From: Flavobacterium azooxidireducens | GTDB taxonomy: Bacteria > Bacteroidota > Bacteroidia > Flavobacteriales > Flavobacteriaceae | Length of the DNA stretch: 64,000 nucleotides | Reading direction: 5' to 3' | Assembly (NCBI RefSeq): GCF_023195775.1 | Contig: NZ_CP096205.1 | Span: 2,170,001 to 2,234,000 of the forward strand | Part shown: in pieces, positions 58,498 through 64,000 of the stretch | Numbering within the stretch: the first letter of the stretch is position 1 | Layout of the letters: each line of letters begins with the position of its first letter | Made by a program: the position numbers and the translations under genes | Notes under the pieces: generated by a model | Seen by the model: only the letters and a program-made list of their open reading frames with translations | What the model was told of the DNA's origin: nothing | The model's database searches: none

Positions 58498-59408
58498 GGT
58501 TGTTTTATTAAATTGTCAAATGCTTTTTTTAAATTGTCATATTCAAAATTAAAGCCGTTTTCCTTCAGTCTTTTTGGAATAACATTTCTGCTTTTCAAAA
58601 CCAATTCGGATTCTGTGCCAATTAATTTTGCTCCTATTTTTAAAAGTATCTCATCAACAGGAATGCCGATTGCAACATTTAGACTTTTTCGGAGTGTTTT
58701 CATAAAATCGTTATTCTTGATAGGTTTTGGAGAAACAATATTTATGACTCCAATAATTTTTTTATTAATAATAAATTCGATTGCTCTTGCAAAATCTTTT
58801 TCATGAATCCAGCTTACGAATTGATTTCCATTACCTTGTTTACCACCAAAACCAAATTTTGTCAAATTTTTTAAAGGAAGAAATGCTCCGCCTTTTTTTC
58901 CTAAAACTATTGATGTTCTGAGTGCTGTTTTTATGGTTTTAGGTGTTTCAATTTCGAAGAATGACTCTTCCCATGATTTGGCTACATTCATCGAAAAATC
59001 ATTTCCAATTTCTCCTTCAAATTCATCCATTTCTTTGTCAGTTGAATGTCTGTAAATTGTAGAAGTTGACGAATTTAACCAATGTAAAGGAGGGTTTTTA
59101 CATTCCAAAACCGCTTGATTTAGAATTTTTGTACTATCGATTCTAGAGTTTAAAATTTCATTTTTATTAGATTCAGTATATCGACAATCAACAGATTTTC
59201 CTGTAAGATTGATTAAAACATCAGTGTTTTCTAACTCTTTTTCCCAACCTGAAAATGTTTTAGCATTCCAAGTCACATATTTGATTGTGTTGAAATTTTT
59301 AGATTCTCCTCGGGTCAGAATTACAATTTCTTCAAATTTGTTTTTGAAATGATTTATCAAAACATTTCCTAAAAATCCTGTTCCTGCTGCTATGACTAAT
59401 TTTCTCAT
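58494..59408 (-). CDS. TIGR01777-type NAD-dependent epimerase/dehydratase
   Basis: The 304-residue protein has the extended-SDR cofactor start VIAAGTGFLGNVLI and DVLINLTGKSVDCRYTE. LNSSTSTIYRHS and the ALRTSIVLGKKGGAFLPL segment follow, then FVSWIHEKDFARAIEF, which is typical of TIGR01777 (YfcH-like). The classical YxxxK site is not obvious (the IYRHS position), so the reaction is uncertain. It overlaps the small membrane protein gene by ATGA. A palindrome identical in plan to the one before the GbsR-type regulator (AACTTTCA-N8-TGAAAGTT) lies 17 nt upstream, marking it as a likely target of that regulator. Confidence 0.85.
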   Translation of the reverse strand: MRKLVIAAGTGFLGNVLINHFKNKFEEIVILTRGESKNFNTIKYVTWNAKTFSGWEKELENTDVLINLTGKSVDCRYTESNKNEILNSRIDSTKILNQAVLECKNPPLHWLNSSTSTIYRHSTDKEMDEFEGEIGNDFSMNVAKSWEESFFEIETPKTIKTALRTSIVLGKKGGAFLPLKNLTKFGFGGKQGNGNQFVSWIHEKDFARAIEFIINKKIIGVINIVSPKPIKNNDFMKTLRKSLNVAIGIPVDEILLKIGAKLIGTESELVLKSRNVIPKRLKENGFNFEYDNLKKAFDNLIKQP

Positions 59409-59424
59409 CTTATTTATTGTTTTA

Positions 59425-59448
59425 AACTTTCAGAAAAAAATGAAAGTT
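59425..59448. promoter_or_regulatory. Operator-like palindrome upstream of the epimerase gene
   Basis: AACTTTCA (59425-59432), an 8-nt A-rich spacer and TGAAAGTT (59441-59448) form a 24-bp dyad. The same site with identical arms and spacing is at 59993-60016 before the regulator gene. It lies between the regulator and epimerase genes and is the predicted binding site of the GbsR/MarR protein. Confidence 0.7.
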
Positions 59449-59462
59449 ATTATTAAAAAAAT

Positions 59463-59966
59463 TTACTTCATTATTTTCACAACCAATTTCGCCAACCAAT
59501 TGTCTTTGTATTCAGTGATTTTATCCAAAACATTATCAGCTTTCAACACAAAATCATACAATTTAGTGGTTTGATCAACAAAATGTTTTTCGGCAGCTGT
59601 TCCATCAGATTTTAATGCGGAAACTTCTTTCAACACTTTCAAAGCGGGTTTAATTTCACGTTTGCTGCGTTCTCTCGAAATTTTTACGGCCAATTCGTCT
59701 AAATCTTTTTCGGCAGTAAAAAATTCTTTTCGTTCACCGGCTTTGTATTCTTTATAAACAATTCCCCAATCCATCAAAGCTCTTAAATTCATTGAAGCAT
59801 TTCCACGAGAAATTTGCAATTCATCCATAATGTCTTCCATCGAAATCGGTTCGTGCGAAACCATCAACAACGCATGAATCTGAGCCATGGTTTTGTTAAT
59901 TCCCCATTGCGAACCTAAAGCTCCCCAGGTTTGAACGAATTTATTTTTTGCTTCTTTGAATTCCAT
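59463..59966 (-). CDS. GbsR/MarR-family transcriptional regulator
   Basis: The 167-residue winged-helix protein begins MEFKEAKNKFVQTWGALGSQWGI. It shows the GbsR pattern MAQIHALLMVSHEPISMEDIM followed by the recognition helix region ISRGNASMNLRALMDWGIV and a helical C-terminal dimerisation part. GbsR-type proteins repress or activate osmolyte and other genes. The gene is preceded by a promoter overlapping a palindrome (59993-60016), so autoregulation is likely. A matching palindrome precedes the next gene, an epimerase, so that gene and the row behind it are probable targets. Confidence 0.85.
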   Translation of the reverse strand: MEFKEAKNKFVQTWGALGSQWGINKTMAQIHALLMVSHEPISMEDIMDELQISRGNASMNLRALMDWGIVYKEYKAGERKEFFTAEKDLDELAVKISRERSKREIKPALKVLKEVSALKSDGTAAEKHFVDQTTKLYDFVLKADNVLDKITEYKDNWLAKLVVKIMK

Positions 59967-59970
59967 GAAG

Positions 59971-60001
59971 CAAATATATATAAAAGTTTTTAAACTTTCA
60001 A
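59971..60001 (-). promoter_or_regulatory. Promoter of the GbsR/MarR regulator gene, overlapping its operator
   Basis: On the minus strand TTG (60001-59999) and TATATTTG (59978-59971) are 20 nt apart, an exact consensus. The -33 TTG lies inside the palindrome AACTTTCA-N8-TGAAAGTT, so regulator binding would block it. Confidence 0.75.
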
Positions 60002-60016
60002 AAAAAAATGAAAGTT
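59993..60016. promoter_or_regulatory. Operator-like palindrome of the regulator gene
   Basis: AACTTTCA (59993-60000), eight A residues and TGAAAGTT (60009-60016) match the site at 59425-59448. A third half-site AAAGTTT (59983-59989) forms an overlapping dyad with AAACTTT (59992-59998), giving three half-sites in all. Confidence 0.72.
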
Positions 60017-60160
60017 TATTTTTTTTGCATTTTTATAAATCTAAAAAAAATGTAAAATATTCATTCTATTAATCTTTTATGAATTAATAATGAATATAAT
60101 TTAACTTTTACACAAAAAATAGTGTTTTGAAAAGGTTAAACATTGAAAATGTAGTTCAAG

Positions 60161-60190
60161 TTGTGTTTAAAACATATAGTTTTATATTTA
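60161..60190 (+). promoter_or_regulatory. Promoter of the large T9SS gene
   Basis: TTG at 60161-60163 and TATATTTA at 60183-60190 (one mismatch to TAnnTTTG) are 19 nt apart, 20 nt before the ATG at 60210. Confidence 0.55.
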
Positions 60191-60209
60191 TTAACCAAAA
60201 TATTTATTA

Positions 60210-63200
60210 ATGAAAATTATTACAATTTTAAGTTGTTTTCGAGCTGTTAAAACAGTAACGATGAACAACATTTTTTATGTTCTATGCCTATTTGTCTTTT
60301 TATTTGGACAAAATGCAATTGGTCAAACTGTTTTGATTAATCCTTCTGCAGAAGGAGGATTTGAAAATGGTTCAACTTTTGAAGCCAATGGATGGACTCC
60401 AGTTGGAGATGTTACAAATACGTGGACTGTTGGTTCAGCTCCTGGTTGGTTTACCGGATCTGCGGGAGCTTATGTTTCCAATGATACAGGGACTTCATGG
60501 GCTTATACAAATAACGCCATCAGTCGTGCTTCATTTTACAGAGATGTTGCTTTTCCTGCGGGTGCTGAAACAATTACATTAAATTTCGATTGGAGAGCCA
60601 ATGGAAATGATGGTAACTGGGATAATATGTTAGTTTATGTAATGGACACAGAAATTGTTCCTTCTAATGTAGGGCCAACAACAACCAATACAGCCACTAC
60701 AGGATGGCCAGGTTATACAAATGGAACAACAGGTTATTTTTTATTACAACGCAATGGTACATCTGAGCCAACTGAAACAACAAATGTAAATTATACTTTT
60801 AGTGCTGCACAAATTGCTTATGTTGCTGGTTCAACTAAACGCTTAGTTTTTGTTTGGAAAAACGATGGTTCAGGAGGTGCAAATCCACCAGCAGCGGTAG
60901 ATAATATATCTCTTTCGGCAGTAGTGCCAACTTGTACAGTGCCTTTGAATCTGTCATTTAATTCTCTTACATTTAATTCAGTAAATTTAGAGTGGAATGA
61001 ACCTGTTTCAGAATCAATTGGATTTGAATATGAATTGAGAACTAGCGGAGAGCCAGAAAGCGGTGCGGCCGGACTTGAATCAAATGGAAATTTACCCGAC
61101 GGTACTCTTTTTACTGATTTTCAAACATTGACACCAAATACAAACTATACTTTTTATTTAAGATCAAATTGTGATGGCGAATTCAGTAATTGGATTTCAA
61201 TTTCATTCTTAACAGGATATTGTGTTCCTTCATCTACATCTCCTTTATCCTATATTGATAATTTTTCAACAACAGGAGGATCAACAAATATCTCTAATCT
61301 AGGTTCTGGATATACAACCGGAGGTTATCAAGATAATTATGACACAGCAACTGTTAGTCAATATGAAACCGGAATAGTTAACTTTTCTACAGCAATTGTT
61401 GGTGGAACAGTAGGAACTAGTATTTGGGTAGATTGGAACAATGATTTAGTTTTTGATAACGCAACAGAACGAGTTTTTGTAACAACAGCTTTTGGTGGAA
61501 ATCAATCAGGAAGCTTTGAAATTCCTGCAGGAACGCAATTAGGCGATTACAGAATGCGAGTTAGAATTGATTTTAATGCAATCGCTCCAGATGCATGTGC
61601 GAACGCAAATACAAGAACTGAAGCAGAAGATTATAAACTAACCGTAATTGAAACACCAAGTTGTTTACCACCGTCTAATGTTACAGCAGAGGCAAATTCG
61701 CCATTTACTGCAACTATAAATTGGGCAGCTTCCATCACAGAACCAAGTGAAGGTTACCAATACTATTATTCAACAGAAAACACAGCTCCTTTAGCTGGAA
61801 CAACTCCTTCCGGAGAAGTTGGTGCCGGAATCTTAACTGCTGAAATTGATGAGTTAGAGTCTAGTACAACTTATTTTGTTTGGGTTAGATCGAACTGTGG
61901 TTCTGATACCTTTAGCGATTGGACATCCGATTCTGTAAGTTTTAAAACAGAATGTAATCCACCTGTAATTACTGAAACTACTCCAGGTTCAGTTTGTGGT
62001 CAAGGAACAGTAGATTTGTCTGCAACGGCAAGTGCAGGCACAATTAAATGGTATATTGCAGAAACAGGAGGCGAATTATTAGCAACCGGTGAAACATTCA
62101 CAACACCAGTTTTAACTGAAACTACTTCTTTTTGGGTAGAAAGTGCAACAGGTTCAACTGAATCTGCTGGAAAACCGGCTCCACCGGCATCAGCTACAGG
62201 ATCTTCTATAGCAAATTGGGGAATTGTTTTCAATGCAACAGATTCAGTTGACTTACAGTCAGTTTCAGTTTATTCAACTACAACCGGTACAATCGACATT
62301 AAAGTAACGGATTCAAATTTAGTAGAATTATACTCAACAGGAAATATTAATATTGCTGCTGGAGGTACAACAACTCCAAATATAGTACCTCTTAGTTTTA
62401 CAGTACCTGCTGGAACAGGGTATAGAATTTTAGTTAAAGCATTCTCTGGTGTTAATTTAATTAGAGATTCATCAACCTTAGCATTCCCTTATGTAGGATC
62501 TGATGGTGTTGTTAGTGTTACCTCTTCAGAATGGGGCGGAACTACTACCGGAACGTATTACTACTTTTATGATGTAAAATATTCTACAGGTTGTGCTTCT
62601 GAAAGAACAGAAGTTATTGCAACAGTTACAGCCGCTCCTGATTTTTCATTAAGTTCAGACAATTTAGCAATTTGTCCGGGAGAAACTTCTGAAGCTTTAA
62701 TCATCGAAATAGGAGATGAAGACTATGATACATATGTTTGGTCCCCATCTACAAATGTAACTGGTGATGCTGAAAACGGATGGGTATTTAATCCTTCTGA
62801 AACAACAATCTATACATTAACTGCTTCTCAATCTGCAGGAGCATTGTGTGAAACAACTACAGAATTAACAGTAACTGTTAATCCGGAACCGGTTATTACT
62901 GTTAGTGATGATACCAGTATTTGTGCAGGAGAATCATCAACATTATCTGCAACTTTATTAGAAACGGTTGTTTTGGGAACAGATACAACATTAACTTCTG
63001 CAACAACTCAACCAACAGCATTTTGTAATCGTTGGGATCAATATTGGAATCAAACCATTTACACTGCTGCAGAGCTTCAAGCAGCTGGGTTTTCAGCCGG
63101 ATCAATTAATGCAATAACCTATGAAATTACAACAATTGGTTCAGGAACAAATGTTACAAACTTTTCAATAAGAATTGGAACCACAACCGAAACAACTGTG

Positions 63201-64000
63201 TCATCTTTTGCAACTTCAGGTTTTACAACTGTTTATGGTCCTGCAACGTATGAACATGCGATTGGCTTAAACACCATCACGTTTGATACACCTTATGTTT
63301 GGGACGGAGTTTCAAACATAATTATCGATGTTAGACAAGATGGAGCTGACTCAACAAATAACGCAATTACCTATTACACCGCTACAGCACAACCAATGAC
63401 AATTTCGGCAATAACATCTACAGATTCTGCAGTAACAACATTGCAAGATTTAGTAGCTACTGCATCTGTAACACCATCCACTTCATTACAAAGATTAAAC
63501 GTTGTTTTTGATGTTACAGGAGATGCTTCTGCCATAGAATGGTTATGGACACCGGGTAACTTAGCAACAAGTTCAATCGATGTTACACCAACTCAAACAA
63601 CAACTTATACCGTTAGAGCAACCAATACAACAACCGGATGTTTTACAGAAGAAATAGTTGAAGTTACAGTTAACACAGTAGCAGCTCCAACCGGAAATGC
63701 ATTTCAAACACTTTCAGAAGGTCAAACCCTTGCTGATTTAGTTGTAAATGGTGAAAACTTAATCTGGTATTCAGACGATAATCTACAAGAACAAATCCCA
63801 TCAACCACAGTTGCAGAAGATAATACAACGTATTTTGTAACGCAAACCGTGGGCGAATGTACTAGCGAAGCTCTTGCAATTACTGTAGAAGTAACGTTAA
63901 GCACAGGCGATTTCAACCTAGTTTCCTTAAAAGCATATCCAAACCCAACAAGCGATTTCGTAACTGTTTCATACAACAACGACATCACAAATGTTGCCTT
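60210..64000 (+). CDS. Large secreted multidomain protein with T9SS type A tail (cut by window end)
   Basis: The frame is open from 60210 to the last base, at least 1,263 codons. A signal peptide runs in MNNIFYVLCLFVFLFGQNAIGQ, starting at the second ATG (60261); the first ATG (60210) adds 17 residues. An N-terminal jelly-roll-like region (~60-240) is followed by a fibronectin III module (~245-330), a GEVED-type domain (SIWVDWNNDLVFD, near residue 403) and a second fibronectin III module (~483-577). Ig-like modules (SVCGQGTVDLSATASAG; DTSICAGESSTLSATL) come next. The last visible part, LKAYPNPTSDFVTVSY, is the start of a type A sorting domain, so only about 60 codons are missing. It is an adhesin or polymer-binding surface protein of unknown ligand. 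Confidence 0.88.
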   Translation, partial: MKIITILSCFRAVKTVTMNNIFYVLCLFVFLFGQNAIGQTVLINPSAEGGFENGSTFEANGWTPVGDVTNTWTVGSAPGWFTGSAGAYVSNDTGTSWAYTNNAISRASFYRDVAFPAGAETITLNFDWRANGNDGNWDNMLVYVMDTEIVPSNVGPTTTNTATTGWPGYTNGTTGYFLLQRNGTSEPTETTNVNYTFSAAQIAYVAGSTKRLVFVWKNDGSGGANPPAAVDNISLSAVVPTCTVPLNLSFNSLTFNSVNLEWNEPVSESIGFEYELRTSGEPESGAAGLESNGNLPDGTLFTDFQTLTPNTNYTFYLRSNCDGEFSNWISISFLTGYCVPSSTSPLSYIDNFSTTGGSTNISNLGSGYTTGGYQDNYDTATVSQYETGIVNFSTAIVGGTVGTSIWVDWNNDLVFDNATERVFVTTAFGGNQSGSFEIPAGTQLGDYRMRVRIDFNAIAPDACANANTRTEAEDYKLTVIETPSCLPPSNVTAEANSPFTATINWAASITEPSEGYQYYYSTENTAPLAGTTPSGEVGAGILTAEIDELESSTTYFVWVRSNCGSDTFSDWTSDSVSFKTECNPPVITETTPGSVCGQGTVDLSATASAGTIKWYIAETGGELLATGETFTTPVLTETTSFWVESATGSTESAGKPAPPASATGSSIANWGIVFNATDSVDLQSVSVYSTTTGTIDIKVTDSNLVELYSTGNINIAAGGTTTPNIVPLSFTVPAGTGYRILVKAFSGVNLIRDSSTLAFPYVGSDGVVSVTSSEWGGTTTGTYYYFYDVKYSTGCASERTEVIATVTAAPDFSLSSDNLAICPGETSEALIIEIGDEDYDTYVWSPSTNVTGDAENGWVFNPSETTIYTLTASQSAGALCETTTELTVTVNPEPVITVSDDTSICAGESSTLSATLLETVVLGTDTTLTSATTQPTAFCNRWDQYWNQTIYTAAELQAAGFSAGSINAITYEITTIGSGTNVTNFSIRIGTTTETTVSSFATSGFTTVYGPATYEHAIGLNTITFDTPYVWDGVSNIIIDVRQDGADSTNNAITYYTATAQPMTISAITSTDSAVTTLQDLVATASVTPSTSLQRLNVVFDVTGDASAIEWLWTPGNLATSSIDVTPTQTTTYTVRATNTTTGCFTEEIVEVTVNTVAAPTGNAFQTLSEGQTLADLVVNGENLIWYSDDNLQEQIPSTTVAEDNTTYFVTQTVGECTSEALAITVEVTLSTGDFNLVSLKAYPNPTSDFVTVSYNNDITNVA

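Noticed and set aside
60361..60582. 73-codon frame near the end of the window.
   Set aside because: It lies out of frame inside the large T9SS gene that runs from 60210 to the window end.

Overview
The window looks like chromosome from a member of the Flavobacteriaceae, most likely Flavobacterium or a close relative. The base composition is AT-rich. Promoters read TTG-N19..21-TAnnTTTG, the Bacteroidetes sigma consensus. Four large secreted proteins carry Type IX secretion (T9SS) C-terminal signals, and there are DUF3857/transglutaminase proteins, a GbsR-type regulator and a DAHP synthase-chorismate mutase fusion.

Layout. 1-2549: end of tyrA, DAHP synthase/chorismate mutase, rsgA. 2573-10341: dtd, two DUF3857 proteins (the second a probable pseudoenzyme), a MazG-like hydrolase, an SMR transporter, aroA (with five low-complexity repeats inside its reading frame) and queA. 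10385-12892: a structured dispersed repeat, a scramblase-like gene, an IS110-family insertion sequence and tRNA-Val(TAC). 12962-25768 (nearly all minus strand): folC, an exbB-exbD-tonB operon interrupted by the same structured repeat, glutamate-type dehydrogenase plus NhaD, a GH5 glycosidase, a three-gene stress/membrane operon, a two-component system and anmK. 25862-39138 (plus strand): acyl-CoA dehydrogenase, M28 peptidase, SDR, a BRO/DinD-like protein with an SprT-like protein, a small cytochrome-oxidase-like membrane protein, manC, DUF389, a CPA2 antiporter and a giant T9SS type B adhesin-like protein. 39140-47350 (minus strand): Mla-type ABC pair, lipocalin-like lipoprotein, glycosyltransferase, methyltransferase, KAS III, truncated haemoglobin and gcvP. 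47641-57195 (plus strand): two CotH-kinase/lamin-tail paralogues and a UbiA-like protein. 57243-59966 (minus strand): SRPBCC, two paralogous small membrane proteins, a TIGR01777 epimerase and a GbsR/MarR regulator with two matching palindromic operators. 60210-64000: a T9SS multidomain protein cut off by the window end.

The most notable system is the IS110 element at 11380-12754. Its boundaries can be read because it splits a perfect palindrome (CTCCCGATAG / CTATCGGGAG) at a CT core. The 5' non-coding end folds into two guide loops. The first loop carries segments complementary to the two halves of that palindrome. The second carries segments complementary to the element's own right and left ends. 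Joining the right end to the left end would also assemble a TTG-N20-TATGTTTG promoter in front of this RNA. Together these read as a complete bridge-RNA (seekRNA) system whose programmed target is the site it occupies. The second notable signal is a ~145-bp dispersed repeat, present three times, whose long stem changes sequence between copies while remaining base-paired.
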